From assembly GCF_051401765.1 (NCBI RefSeq), contig NW_027480423.1, forward strand, positions 10,912,001-10,976,000: a stretch of 64,000 nucleotides of DNA. The letters are read 5' to 3'. Under the pieces are notes generated by a model. It worked only from the letters and a program-made list of their open reading frames with translations. It was not told where the DNA came from and did not search any database. Positions 38,161 to 51,979 of this stretch are shown here, piece by piece. This DNA comes from Calliopsis andreniformis (taxonomy: Eukaryota; Arthropoda; Insecta; Hymenoptera; Andrenidae). Position numbers and translations under genes: made by a program. How positions within the stretch are numbered: position 1 is the first letter of the stretch; the number at the start of each line of letters is the position of its first letter.

Positions 38161-39896
38161 AGACATGAGCATCACTATCACACTGGCTGCAATTATTCGT
38201 TTTATACGATGGAAAAGCTGCCGCATTTATATCGTATTTTATGGTCCCGGCGTTGACTTCTTAGGCCCTAACTATTCCATTTGGTGGAACAACGCCCTAG
38301 GGTGACGCCTAGGTTGCCCGGAAAGTAGAAATGACCATAACTTTCACACTGGTAGCAATTATTCGTTTTATACGATGGAAAAGCTGTTGTATTTATATCG
38401 TATTTTATGCTTCTGGCGTTGACTTCTTAGGCCCTAACTATTCCATCTGGTGGAACAACGCCCTGGAGTAAAGGCCAGGTTGCGCGGAACGTAGAAATGA
38501 CCATAACTTTCACACTGGTAGCAATTATTCGTTTTATACAATGGAAAAACTGTTCTATTTATATTGTATTATATGCTTCTGGCGTTAACTACTTAAGCCC
38601 TAACTATTCGATCTTGTGGAACAACGCCCTAGAGTGAAGCCTAGGTTGCCTGGAACGTAGAAATGACCACCACCTTCACACGGGTTGCAGTTATCCCTGT
38701 TATAGGATGGAAAGACTGTTGTAGTTTTATTGTACTTTATTCTTCTGGTGTTGACTTCTTAGGCCCTAACTATTCGATCTGGTGGAACAACGCCGTAGAG
38801 TGAAGCCTAGGTTGCCCGGAACGTAGAAATGACCATAACTTTCACACTGGTAGCAATTATTCGTTTTATACGATGGAAAAACTGTTCTATTTATTTTATA
38901 TTTTATGCTTCGGGCGTTGACTTCTAAGGCCCTAACTATTCGATCTGGTGGAGCAACGCCCTAGAGTGAAGCCTAGGTTGTCCGGTACGTAGAAATGACC
39001 ATCACTTTCAAACTGGTTGCAATTATTTGTTTTATACGATGGAAAAGCTGTTGTATTTATATCGTATTTTATGCTACTAGCGTTGACTTCTTAGGCCCTA
39101 ACTATTCCATCTGGTGGAACAACGGCCTAGGGTGAAGACAAGGTTGCCCGGAACGTAGAAATGACCATAACTTTTACACTGGTAGCAATTATTCGTTTTA
39201 TACAATGGAAAAACTGTTCTATTTATTTTGTATTTAATGCTTCGGGCGTTGACTTCTAAGGCGCTAACTGTTTGATCTGGTGGAGCAACGCCCTAGAGTG
39301 AAGCGTAGGTTGCCTGGAACGTAGAAATGACCATCACCATCACACGGGTTGCAATTACTCCTGTTATAGGATGGTAAGACAGTTGTATTTTTATTGTATT
39401 TTATACTTCAGGCGTTGACTTCTGAGGCCGTAGCTATCCCATGTGGTGGAAGAACGCCATACAGTGAAGCCTATGTTGCCCGGAACGTAGAAATGACCAT
39501 AACTTTCACACTGGTTGCAATTATTTGTTTTATACGATGGAAAAGCTGTTGTATTTATATCGTATTTTATGCTTCTGGCGTTGACTTCCTAGGCCCTAAC
39601 TATTCCATCTGGTGGAACAACGCCCTAGGGTGAAGCCTAGGTTGCCCGGAACGTAGAAATGACCATAGCTTTTACACTGGCAGCAATTATTCGTTTTATA
39701 CAATGGAAAAACCGTTCTATTTATTTTGTATTTTATGCTTCGGGCGTTGACTTCTAAGTCCCTAACTGTTTGATCTGGTGGAGCATCGCCGTAGAGTGAA
39801 GCCTAGGTTGCCCGGAACGTAGAAATGACCATACCTTTCACACTGGTTGCTATTGTTCGTTTTATACGATGGAAAAACTGTTGTATTTATATTGTA

Positions 39897-39903
39897 TTTA
39901 AAC
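39897..39903. other. 1-bp-deletion marker TTTAAAC (seven copies in domain C)
   Basis: A family of monomers reads ATTGTATTTAAACTTCTGG where others read ATTGTATTTTATGCTTCTGG, a net loss of one base. It occurs at 39897, 44377, 45538, 48690, 55992, 59477 and 63792. Each is followed by TGAGGCCGTTGCTATTCG and by a unit starting AGCCCGAATCGTAG. These seven single-base losses account for most of the register drift in domain C and serve as a marker of descent. Confidence 0.9.
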
Positions 39904-40520
39904 TTCTGGCGTTGAATTCTGAGGCCGTTGCTATTCGATGTGGTCGAAGAACGCCATAGAGTGAAGCCTAGGTAGCCCGAATCGTAGAAATGTCCAGATC
40001 TTTCACACTGTTTGCAATTTTTCGTTTTATACGATGGAAAAACTGTTTTATTTATTTTGTATTTTATGCTTCGGGCGTTGACTTCTAAGGCCCTAGCTAT
40101 TCGATCTAGTGGAGCAACGCCCTAGATTGCAGCCTAGGTTGGCCGGAACGTAGAAATGACCATAACTTTCACACTGGTTGCTATCATTCGTTTTATATGA
40201 TGGAAAAACTGTTGTATTTATATTGTATTTTATGCTTCTGGCGTTCACTTCTTAGGCCCTAACTATTCGATCTGGTGGAACAACGGCCTAGGGTGAAGCC
40301 AAGGTTGCCCGGAACGTAGAAATGACCATAACTTTTACACTGGTAGGAATTATTCGTTTTATACAATGGAAAAACTGTTCTATTTATTTTGTATTTTATG
40401 CTTCCGGCGCTGTCTTCTAAGGCCCTAACTATTCTATCTGGTGGTACAACGCCCTAGGGTGAAGCCTAGGTTGCCCGGAACGTAGAAATGACCATAACTT
40501 TTACACTGGCAGCAATTATT

Positions 40521-40534
40521 CGTTTATACAATGG
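40521..40534. other. 1-bp-deletion marker CGTTTATACAATGG (three copies)
   Basis: One T is lost from the usual CGTTTTATACAATGG, so the spacing inside the CENP-B-box-like site is altered. It is present at 40521, 46162 and 49314, with spacings of 5641 and 3152 bp. It is absent from the equivalent units near 43508, 54127, 56620 and 60101. It marks only the 34-monomer and 19-monomer duplications. Confidence 0.9.
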
Positions 40535-41318
40535 AAAAACCGTTCTATTTATTTTGTATTTTATGCGTCGGGCGTTGACTTCTAAGGCCCTAACTGTTTG
40601 ATCTGGTGGAGCATCGCCGTAGAGTGAAGCCTAGGTTGCCCGGTACGTAGAAATAACCATAACTTTCACACTGGTTGCTATCATTCGTTTTATATGATGG
40701 AAAGACTGTTGTATTTATATTGTATTTTATGCTTCTGGCGTTCACTTCTTAGGCCCTAACTATTCGATCTGGTGGAACAACACCCTAGAGTAAAGCCCAG
40801 GTTTCGCGGAACGTAGTAATGACCATAACTTTCACACTGGTAGCAATTATTCGTTTGATACAATGGAAAAACTGTTCTATTTATTTTGTATGTAATGCTT
40901 CGGGCGTTGACTTCTAAGGCCCTAACTATTCGATCAGGTGGAGCAACGCCCTAGAGTGAAGCCTAGGTTGCTCGAAATGTAGAAATGACCATAACATTCA
41001 CACTGGTTGCTATCATTCGTTTTATATGATGGAAAGACTGTTGTATTTATATTGTATTTTATGCTTCAGGAGTTGACTTCTGAGGCCGTAGCTATTCGAT
41101 GTGGTGGTAGAACGCCATACAGTGAAGCCTAGGTTGCCCGGAACGTAGAAATGACCATTACTTTCACACTGTTTGCAATTATTCCTTTTATACGATGGAA
41201 AAGCTGTTGTATTTATATCGTATTTTATGCTTCTGGCGTTGACTTCTAAGGACCTAACTGTTTGATCTGGTGGAGCAACGCCCTAGAGTGAAGCCTAGGT
41301 TGCCCGGAACGTAGAAAT

Positions 41319-43138
41319 GACTATAACTTTCACACGGGTTGCAATTATTCCTGTTATAGGATGGAAAGACTGTTGTATTTTTATTGTATTTTATACTTCA
41401 GGCGTTGACTTCTGAGGCCGTAGGTATCCGATGTGGTGGAAGAACTCCATACAGTCAACCCTAGGTTGCCCGGAACGTAGAAATGACCATAGCTTTCACA
41501 CTGGTTGCAATTATTCGTTTTATACGATGGAAAAGCTGTTGTATTTATATCGTATTTTATGCTTCTGGCGTTGACTTCCTAGGCCCTAACAATTCCATCT
41601 GGTGGAACAACGCCCTAGGGTGATGTCTAGGTTGCCCGGAAAGTAGAAATGACCATAACTTTCACACTGGTAGCAATTATTCGTTTTATACGATGGAAAG
41701 ACTGTTATATTTATATTGCATTTTATGCTTCTGGCGTTGACTTCTCAGGCCCTAACTGTCCGATCTGGTGGAACAACGCCCTAGGGTGAAGCCTAGGTTG
41801 CCGGGAAAGTAGAAATGACCATAACTTTCACACTGGTTGCAATTATTCGTTTTATACGATGGAAAAGCTGTGGCATCTTTATTGTATTTTATTCATCTGG
41901 GGCTGACTTCTAAGGCCGTAGCTATTAGATGTGGTGGAGCAACGCCCTAGAGTGACGACTAGGTTGCCCGGAACGTAGAAATGACCATTATTTTCACAAT
42001 GTTTGCAATTATTCATTTTATACGATGGAAAAACTTTTGTACATATATTGTATTTTATTTTTCTGGCGTTGACTTCTTAGGCCCTAACTATTCGATCTGG
42101 GGGAACAACGCCCTAGAGTGAAGACTAGGTTGCCCGGAACATGGAAATGACCATTACTTTCAGACTGTTTGCAAATATACATTTTTTACGATGGAAAAGC
42201 TGTTGTATTTATGTTGTATTTTATGTTTCTGGCGTTGACTTCTTAGGCCCTAACTACTTAATCTGGTAGAGCACCGCCCTAGAGTGTTGCATAGGTTGCC
42301 CGGAACGTAGAAATGACCATAACTTTCACACCGGTAGCAACTATTCGTTTTATACGATGGAAAAACTGTTCTATTTATTTTGTATTTTATGCTTCAGGCG
42401 TTGACTTCTGAGGCCCTATCTATTCAATCTGTTGGTGCAACGCCCTAGGGTGAAGCCTAGGTTTCCCGGAACGTAGAAATGACCATAACTTTCACACTGG
42501 TTGCTATTATTCGTTTTATACGATGGAAACCCTGTTCGATTTATTTTGTATTTTATGCTTCGGGCGTTGACTTCTAAGGCCCTAACTGTTTGATCTGGTG
42601 GATCAACGCCCTAGAATGAAGCCTAGGTTGCCCGGAACGTAGAAATGACCAGTACATTCACACTGGTTGCAGTTATTCCTGTAAAACGATGGAAAAACTG
42701 TTGTATTTTAATTCTATTTTATGCTTTTAGCGATGAATTCTAAGTCCCTAGCTATTCGATCTGGTGGAGCAATGCCCTCGAGTGACGCCTAGGTTGCTCT
42801 GAACGTAGAAATGACCATTACTTTCACACTGGTTGCAATTATTCGTTTTATACGATGGAAAAGCTGTTGTAATTATGTCATATTTTATGCTTCTGGCGTT
42901 GACTTCTTATGACCTAACTATTCGATCTGGTGGAGCAACGCCCTGGAGTGAAACCTAGGTTGCCCGGAACGTAGGAATGACCATTACTTTCAAACTGGTT
43001 GCAATTATTCCTGTTATACGGTGGAAAAACTGTTGTATTTTTATTGCATTTTATGCTTCGGGCATAGACTTTTAAGGCCCTAACTATTCAATCTGTTGGA
43101 GCAACGCCCTAGGGTGAAGCCTAGGTTGCCCGGACCGT
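41319..43138. repeat. Domain C cassette, copy 2 (complete)
   Basis: Landmark distance is 1813 bp, one monomer longer than copies 1, 3, 4 and 5. All member monomers listed for copy 1 are present, including both the ATATTTATATTGCATTTT unit (near 41705) and the GTGGCATCTTTATTG unit (near 41870). It is followed by a unit with TTATATGATGGAAAAACTG and the GTTCACTTCTTAGG block. Confidence 0.85.
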
Positions 43139-44569
43139 AGAAATGAGCATAACTATCACACTGGTTGCAATTATTCGTTTTATATGATGGAAAAACTGTT
43201 GTATTTATATTGTATTTTATGCTTCTGGCGTTCACTTCTTAGGCCCTAACTATTCGATCTGGTGGAACAACGGCCTAGGGTGAAGCCTAGGTTGCCCGGA
43301 ACGTAGAAATGACCATAACTTTTACACTGGTAGGAATTATTCGTTTTATACAATGGAAAAACTGTTCTATTTATTTTGTATTTTATGCTTCGGGCGCTGT
43401 CTTCTAAGGCCCTAACTATTCTATCTGGTGGTACAACGCCCTAGGGTGAAGCCTAGGTTGCCCGGAACGTAGAAATGACCATAACTTTTACCCTGGCAGC
43501 AATTATTCGTTTTATACAATGAAAAAACCGTTCTATTTATTTTGTATTTTATGTGTCGGGCGTTGACTTCTAAGGCCCTAACTGTTTGATCTGGTGGAGC
43601 ATCGCCGTGGAGTGAAGCCTAGGTTGCCCGGTACGTAGAAATAACCATAACTTTCACACTGGTTGCTATCATTCGTTTTATATGATGGAAGGACTGTTGT
43701 ATTTATATTGTATTTTATGCTTCTGGCGTTCACTTCTTAGGCCCTAACTATTCGATCTGGTGGAACAACACCCTAGAGTAAAGCCCAGGTTTCGCGGAAC
43801 GTAGTAATGACCATAACTTTCACACTGGTAGCAATTATTCGTTTGATACAATGGAAAAACTGTTCTATTTATTTTGTATGTAATGCTTCGGGCGTTGACT
43901 TCTAAGGCCCTAACTATTCGATCAGGTGGAGCAACGCCCTAGAGTGAAGCCTAGGTTGCTCGAAATGTAGAAATAACCATAACATTCACACTGGTTGCTA
44001 TCATTCGTTTTATATGATGGAAAGACTGTTGTATTTATATTGTATTTTATGCTTCTGGCGTTCACTTCTTAGGCCCTAACTATTCGATCTGGTGGAACAA
44101 CGACCTAGGGTGAAACCTAGGTTGCCCAGAACGTAGAAATGGCCATAGCTTTTACACTGGCAGCAATTATTCGTTTTATACAATGGAAAAACCGTTCTAT
44201 TTATTTTGTATTTTATGCTTCGGGCGTTGACTTCTAAGTCCCTAACTGTTTGATCTGGTGGAGCATCGCCGTAGAGTGAAGCCTAGGTTGCCCGGAACGT
44301 AGAAATGACCATACCTTTCACACTGGTTGCTATTGTTCGTTTTATACGATGGAAAAACTGTTGTATTTATATTGTATTTAAACTTCTGGCGTTGAATTCT
44401 GAGGCCGTTGCTATTCGATGTGGTCGAAGAACGCCATAGAGTGAAGCCTAGGTAGCCCGAATCGTAGAAATGTCCAGATCTTTCACACTGTTTGCAATTT
44501 TTCGTTTTATACGATGGAAAAACTGTTTTATTTATTTTGTATTTTATGCTTCGGGCGTTGACGTCTAAG

Positions 44570-47500
44570 GCCCTAACTATTCGATCTGGTGGAGCAACGC
44601 CCTAGAGTGAAGCCTAGGTTGTCCGGTACGTAGAAATGACCATCACTTTCAAACTGGTTGCAATTATTTGTTTTATACGATGGAAAAGCTGTTGTATTTA
44701 TATCGTATTTTATGCTACTAGCGTTGACTTCTTAGGCCCTAACTATTCCATCTGGTGGAACAACGGCCTAGGGTGAAGACAAGGTTGCCCGGAACGTAGA
44801 AATGACCATAACTTTTACACTGGTAGCAATTATTCGTTTTATACAATGGAAAAACTGTTCTATTTATTTTGTATTTAATGCTTCGGGCGTTGACTTCTAA
44901 GGCGCTAACTGTTCGATCTGGTGGAGCAACGCCCTAGAGTGAAGCGTAGGTTGCCTGGAACGTAGAAATGACCATCACCATCACACGGGTTGCAATTACT
45001 CCTGTTATAGGATGGTAAGACAGTTGTATTTTTATTGTATTTTATACTTCAGGCGTTGACTTCTGAGGCCGTAGCTATCCCATGTGGTGGAAGAACGCCA
45101 TACAGTGAAGCCTATGTTGCCCGGAACGTAGAAATGACCATAACTTTCACACTGGTTGCAATTATTTGTTTTATACGATGGAAAAGCTGTTGTATTTATA
45201 TCGTATTTTATGCTTCTGGCGTTGACTTCCTAGGCCCTAACTATTCCATCTGGTGGAACAACGCCCTAGGGTGAAGCCTAGGTTGCCCGGAACGTAGAAA
45301 TGACCATAGCTTTTACACTGGCAGCAATTATTCGTTTTATACAATGGAAAAACCGTTCTATTTATTTTGTATTTTATGCTTCGGGCGTTGACTTCTAAGT
45401 CCCTAACTGTTTGATCTGGTGGAGCATCGCCGTAGAGTGAAGCCTAGGTTGCCCGGAACGTAGAAATGACCATACCTTTCACACTGGTTGCTATTGTTCG
45501 TTTTATACGATGGAAAAACTGTTGTATTTATATTGTATTTAAACTTCTGGCGTTGAATTCTGAGGCCGTTGCTATTCGATGTGGTCGAAGAACGCCATAG
45601 AGTGAAGCCTAGGTAGCCCGAATCGTAGAAATGTCCAGATCTTTCACACTGTTTGCAATTTTTCGTTTTATACGATGGAAAAACTGTTTTATTTATTTTG
45701 TATTTTATGCTTCGGGCGTTGACTTCTAAGGCCCTAGCTATTCGATCTAGTGGAGCAACGCCCTAGATTGCAGCCTAGGTTGCCCGGAACGTAGAAATGA
45801 CCATAACTTTCACACTGGTTGCTATCATTCGTTTTATATGATGGAAAAACTGTTGTATTTATATTGTATTTTATGCTTCTGGCGTTCACTTCTTAGGCCC
45901 TAACTATTCGATCTGGTGGAACAACGGCCTAGGGTGAAGCCAAGGTTGCCCGGAACGTAGAAATGACCATAACTTTTACACTGGTAGGAATTATTCGTTT
46001 TATACAATGGAAAAACTGTTCTATTTATTTTGTATTTTATGCTTCCGGCGCTTTCTTCTAAGGCCCTAACTATTCTATCTGGTGGTACAACGCCCTAGGG
46101 TGAAGCCTAGGTTGCCCGGAACGTAGAAATGACCATAACTTTTACACTGGCAGCAATTATTCGTTTATACAATGGAAAAACCGTTGTATTTATTTTGTAT
46201 TTTATGCGTCGGGCGTTGACTTCTAAGGCCCTAACTGTTTGATCTGGTGGAGCATCGCCGTAGAGTGAAGCCTAGGTTGCCCGGTACGTAGAAATAACCA
46301 TAACTTTCACACTGGTTGCTATCATTCGTTTTATATGATGGAAAGACTGTTGTATTTATATTGTATTTTATGCTTCTGGCGTTCACTTCTTAGGCCCTAA
46401 CTATTTGATCTGGTGGAACAACACCCTAGAGTAAAGCCCAGGTTTCGCGGAACGTAGTAATGACCATAACTTTCACACTGGTAGCAATTATTCGTTTGAT
46501 ACAATGGAAAAACTGTTCTATTTATTTTGTCTGTAATGCTTCGGGCGTTGACTTCTAAGGCCCTAACTATTCGATCAGGTGGAGCAACGCCCTAGAGTGA
46601 AGCCTAGGTTGCTCGAAATGTAGAAATGACCATAACATTCACACTGGTTGCTATCATTCGTTTTATATGATGGAAAGACTGTTGTATTTATATTGTATTT
46701 TATGCTTCAGGAGTTGACTTCTGAGGCCGTAGCTATTCGATGTGGTGGAAGAACGCCATACAGTGAAGCCTAGGTTGCCCGGAACGTAGAAATGACCATT
46801 ACTTTCACACTGTTTGCAATTATTCCTTTTATACGATGGAAAAGCTGTTGTATTTATATCGTATTTTATGCTTCTGGCGTTGACTTCTAAGGACCTAACT
46901 GTTTGATCTGGTGGAGCAACGCCCTAGAGTGAAGCCTAGGTTGCCCGGAACGTAGAAATGACTATAACTTTCACACGGGTTGCAATTATTCCTGTTATAG
47001 GATGGAAAGACTGTTGTATTTTTATTGTATTTTATACTTCAGGCGTTGACTTCTGAGGCCGTAGGTATCCGATGTGGTGGAAGAACTCCATACAGTCAAC
47101 CCTAGGTTGCCCGGAACGTAGAAATGACCATAACTTTCACACTGGTTGCAATTATTCGTTTTATACGATGGAAAAGCTGTTGTATTTATATCGTATTTTA
47201 TGCTTCTGGCGTTGACTTCCTAGGCCCTAACAATTCCATCTGGTGGAACAACGCCCTAGGGTGATGTCTAGGTTGCCCGGAAAGTAGAAATGACCATAAC
47301 TTTCACACTGGTAGCAATTATTCGTTTTATACGATGGAAAGACTGTTATATTTATATTGCATTTTATGCTTCTGGCGTTGACTTCTTAGGCCCTAACTGT
47401 CCGATCTGGTGGAACAACGCCCTAGAGTGACGACTAGGTTGCCCGGAACGTAGAAATGACCATTATTTTCACAATGTTTGCAATTATTCATTTTATACGA

Positions 47501-48660
47501 TGGAAAAACTTTTGTACTTATATTGTATTTTATTTTTCTGGCGTTGACTTCTTAGGCCCTAACTATTCGATCTGGGGGAACAACGCCCTAGAGTGAAGAC
47601 TAGGTTGCCCGGAACATGGAAATGACCATTACTTTCAGACTGTTTGCAAATATACATTTTTTACGATGGAAAAGCTGTTGTATTTATGTTGTATTTTATG
47701 TTTCTGGCGTTGACTTCTTAGGCCCTAACTACTTAATCTGGTAGAGCACCGCCCTAGAGTGTTGCATAGGTTGCCCGGAACGTAGAAATGACCATAACTT
47801 TCACACCGGTAGCAACTATTCGTTTTATACGATGGAAAAACTGTTCTATTTATTTTGTATTGTATGCTTCAGGCGTTGACTTCTGAGGCCCTAACTATTC
47901 AATCTGTTGGTGCAACGCCCTAGGGTGAAGCCTAGGTTTCCCGGAACGTAGAAATGACCATAACCTTCACACTGGTTGCTATTATTCGTTTTATACGATG
48001 GAAACCCTGTTCGATTTATTTTGTATTTTATGCTTCGGGCGTTGACTTCTAAGGCCCTAACTGTTTGATCTGGTGGATCAACGCCCTAGAATGAAGCCTA
48101 GGTTGCCCGGAACGTAGAAATGACCAGTACATTCACACTGGTTGCAGTTATTCCTGTAAAACGATGGAAAAACTGTTGTATTTTAATTCTATTTTATGCT
48201 TTTAGCGATGAATTCTATGTCCCTAGCTATTCGATCTGGTGGAGCAATGCCCTCGAGTGACGCCTAGGTTGCTCTGAACGTAGAAATGACCATTACTTTC
48301 ACACTGGTTGCAATTATTCGTTTTATACGATGGAAAAGCTGTTGTAATTATGTCGTATTTTATGCTTCTGGCGTTGACTTCTTATGACCTAACTATTCGA
48401 TCTGGTGGAGCAACGCCCTGGAGTGAAACCTAGGTTGCCCGGAACGTAGGAATGACCATTACTTTCACACTGGTTGCAATTATTCCTGTTATACGGTGGA
48501 AAAACTGTTGTATTTTTATTGCATTTTATGCTTCGGGCATAGACTTTTAAGGCCCTAACTATTCAATCTGTTGGAGCAACGCCCTAGGGTGAAGCCTAGG
48601 TTGCCCGGACCGTAGAAATGAGCATAACTATCACACTGGTTGCAATTATTCGTTTTATAT
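44570..48660. repeat. 34-monomer tandem duplication, copy 2 (truncated by a later event)
   Basis: This follows copy 1 at offset 5641 bp as far as about 47410. There one monomer (the GTGGCATCTTTATTG unit) is missing, and the match continues at offset 5475 bp to about 48660. It then jumps back to sequence like 45520, which starts the 19-monomer duplication. A small copy-specific change near the start is GACGTCTAAGG for GACTTCTAAGG. Confidence 0.8.
46960..48613. repeat. Domain C cassette, copy 3 (GTGGCATC monomer lost)
   Basis: Landmark distance is 1647 bp. Near 47410-47440 the unit ending GTCCGATCTGGTGGAAC joins CAACGCCCTAGAGTGACGACTAGG directly, skipping the monomer with GTGGCATCTTTATTG. The join lies in the shared CAACGCCCTA stretch, so exchange within that short identity fits. 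The same loss is seen in copy 4. Confidence 0.85.
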
Positions 48661-50111
48661 GATGGAAAAACTGTTGTATTTATATTGTATTTAAACTTCT
48701 GGCGTTGAATTCTGAGGCCGTTGCTATTCGATGTGGTCGAAGAACGCCATAGAGTGAAGCCTAGGTAGCCCGAATCGTAGAAATGTCCAGATCTTTCACA
48801 CTGTTTGCAATTTTTCGTTTTATACGATGGAAAAACTGTTTTATTTATTTTGTATTTTATGCTTCGGGCGTTGACTTCTAAGGCCCTAGCTATTCGATCT
48901 AGTGGAGCAACGCCCTAGATTGCAGCCTAGGTTGCCCGGAACGTAGAAATGACCATAACTTTCACACTGGTTGCTATCATTCGTTTTATATGATGGAAAA
49001 ACTGTTGTATTTATATTGTATTTTATGCTTCTGGCGTTCACGTCTTAGGCCCTAACTATTCGATCTGGTGGAACAACGGCCTAGGGTGAAGCCAAGGTTG
49101 CCCGGAACGTAGAAATGACCATAACTTTTACACTGGTAGGAATTATTCGTTTTATACAATGGAAAAACTGTTCTATTTATTTTGTATTTTATGCTTCCGG
49201 CGCTGTCTTCTAAGGCCCTAACTATTCTATCTGGTGGTACAACGCCCTAGGGTGAAGCCTAGGTTGCCCGGAACGTAGAAATGACCATAACTTTTACACT
49301 GGCAGCAATTATTCGTTTATACAATGGAAAAACCGTTCTATTTATTTTGTATTTTATGCGTCGGGCGTTGACTTCTAAGGCCCTAACTGTTTGATCTGGT
49401 GGAGCATCGCCGTAGAGTGAAGCCTAGGTTGCCCGGTACGTAGAAATAACCATAACTTTCACACTGGTTGCTATCATTCGTTTTATATGATGGAAAGACT
49501 GTTGTATTTATATTGTATTTTATGCTTCTGGCGTTCACTTCTTAGGCCCTAACTATTTGATCTGGTGGAACAACACCCTAGAGTAAAGCCCAGGTTTCGC
49601 GGAACGTAGTAATGACCATAACTTTCACACTGGTAGCAATTATTCGTTTGATACAATGGAAAAACTGTTCTATTTATTTTGTCTGTAATGCTTCGGGCGT
49701 TGACTTCTAAGGCCCTAACTATTCGATCAGGTGGAGCAACGCCCTAGAGTGAAGCCTAGGTTGCTCGAAATGTAGAAATGACCATAACATTCACACTGGT
49801 TGCTATCATTCGTTTTATATGATGGAAAGACTGTTGTATTTATATTGTATTTTATGCTTCAGGAGTTGACTTCTGAGGCCGTAGCTATTCGATGTGGTGG
49901 AAGAACGCCATACAGTGAAGCCTAGGTTGCCCGGAACGTAGAAATGACCATTACTTTCACACTGTTTGCAATTATTCCTTTTATACGATGGAAAAGCTGT
50001 TGTATTTATATCGTATTTTATGCTTCTGGCGTTGACTTCTAAGGACCTAACTGTTTGATCTGGTGAAGCAACGCCCTAGAGTGAAGCCTAGGTTGCCCGG
50101 AACGTAGAAAT

Positions 50112-51765
50112 GACTATAACTTTCACACGGGTTGCAATTATTCCTGTTATAGGATGGAAAGACTGTTGTATTTTTATTGTATTTTATACTTCAGGCGTTG
50201 ACTTCTGAGGCCGTAGGTATCCGATGTGGTGGAAGAACTCCATACAGTCAACCCTAGGTTGCCCGGAACGTAGAAATGACCATAACTTTCACACTGGTTG
50301 CAATTATTCGTTTTATACGATGGAAAAGCTGTTGTATTTATATCGTATTTTATGCTTCTGGCGTTGACTTCCTAGGCCCTAACAATTCCATCTGGTGGAA
50401 CAACGCCCTAGGGTGATGTCTAGGTTGCCCGGAAAGTAGAAATGACCATAACTTTCACACTGGTAGCAATTATTCGTTTTATACGATGGAAAGACTGTTA
50501 TATTTATATTGCATTTTATGCTTCTGGCGTTGACTTCTTAGGCCCTAACTGTCCGATCTGGTGGAACAACGCCCTAGAGTGACGACTAGGTTGCCCGGAA
50601 CGTAGAAATGACCATTATTTTCACAATGTTTGCAATTATTCATTTTATACGATGGAAAAACTTTTGTACTTATATTGTATTTTATTTTTCTGGCGTTGAC
50701 TTCTTAGGCCCTAACTATTCGATCTGGGGGAACAACGCCCTAGAGTGAAGACTAGGTTGCCCGGAACATGGAAATGACCATTACTTTCAGACTGTTTGCA
50801 AATATACATTTTTTACGATGGAAAAGCTGTTGTATTTATGTTGTATTTTATGTTTCTGGCGTTGACTTCTTAGGCCCTAACTACTTAATCTGGTAGAGCA
50901 CCGCCCTAGAGTGTTGCATAGGTTGCCCGGAACGTAGAAATGACCATAACTTTCACACCGGTAGCAACTATTCGTTTTATACGATGGAAAAACTGTTCTA
51001 TTTATTTTGTATTGTATGCTTCAGGCGTTGACTTCTGAGGCCCTAACTATTCAATCTGTTGGTGCAACGCCCTAGGGTGAAGCCTAGGTTTCCCGGAACG
51101 TAGAAATGACCATAACTTTCACACTGGTTGCTATTATTCGTTTTATACGATGGAAACCCTGTTCGATTTATTTTGTATTTTATGCTTCGGGCGTTGACTT
51201 CTAAGGCCCTAACTGTTTGATCTGGTGGATCAACGCCCTAGAATGAAGCCTAGGTTGCCCGGAACGTAGAAATGACCAGTACATTCACACTGGTTGCAGT
51301 TATTCCTGTAAAACGATGGAAAAACTGTTGTATTTTAATTCTATTTTATGCTTTTAGCGATGAATTCTATGTCCCTAGCTATTCGATCTGGTGGAGCAAT
51401 GCCCTCGAGTGACGCCTAGGTTGCTCTGAACGTAGAAATGACCATTACTTTCACACTGGTTGCAATTATTCGTTTTATACGATGGAAAAGCTGTTGTAAT
51501 TATGTCGTATTTTATGCTTCTGGCGTTGACTTCTTATGACCTAACTATTCGATCTGGTGGAGCAACGCCCTGGAGTGAAACCTAGGTTGCCCGGAACGTA
51601 GGAATGACCATTACTTTCACACTGGTTGCAATTATTCCTGTTATACGGTGGAAAAACTGTTGTATTTTTATTGCATTTTATGCTTCGGGCATAGACTTTT
51701 AAGGCCCTAACTATTCAATCTGTTGGAGCAACGCCCTAGGGTGAAGCCTAGGTTGCCCGGACCGT
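50112..51765. repeat. Domain C cassette, copy 4 (same loss as copy 3)
   Basis: Copy 4 lies 3152 bp after copy 3 and shares its missing GTGGCATC monomer. It also shares the variants GAATTCTATGTCCC and TGTATTGTATGCTTCAGG, which differ in other cassettes (GAATTCTAAGTCCC, TGTATTTTATGC). Copies 3 and 4 are therefore sisters. A small private change is CTGGTGAAGCAACG just before it, near 50062. Confidence 0.85.
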
Positions 51766-51979
51766 AGAAATGAGCATAACTATCACACTGGTTGCAATTA
51801 TTCGTTTTATACGATGGAAAAGCTGCCTTATTTATATCGTATTTTATGGTTCCGGCGTTGACTTCTTAGGCCCTAACTATTCCATTTGGTGGAACAACGC
51901 CCTAGGGTGACGCCTAGGTTGCCCGGAAAGTAGAAATGACCATAACTTTCACACTGGTAGCAATTATTCGTTTTATACG

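Larger units (their letters stand above)
38880..44570. repeat. 34-monomer tandem duplication, copy 1
   Basis: From about 38930 this segment repeats directly to its right at offset 5641 bp (34 x 166 minus 3). Examples of paired landmarks are the GCTATCCCATGTGG unit (39434 and 45075), the GATGTCTAGG unit (41622 and 47263) and the 1-bp-deleted CGTTTATACAATGG (40521 and 46162). The three missing bases are the 1-bp deletions at about 39897, 40521 and 44377. The offset equals the copy length, so this is a true tandem duplication. Copy 1 has the complete cassette. Confidence 0.85.
45520..51820. repeat. 19-monomer tandem duplication (2 x 3152 bp)
   Basis: Copy 1 runs about 45520-48671 and copy 2 about 48672-51823, offset 3152 bp (19 x 166 minus 2). 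Paired landmarks are TTTAAAC (45538 and 48690), CGTTTATACAATGG (46162 and 49314), TGTCTGTAATGCTTCGGG (near 46528 and 49680) and GATGTCTAGG (47263 and 50415). Both copies share the loss of the GTGGCATC monomer. TGTCTGTAATGC is found only in these two copies; other versions read TGTATGTAATGC. After copy 2 the sequence changes to a GCTGCCTTATTTATATCG unit. Confidence 0.85.
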
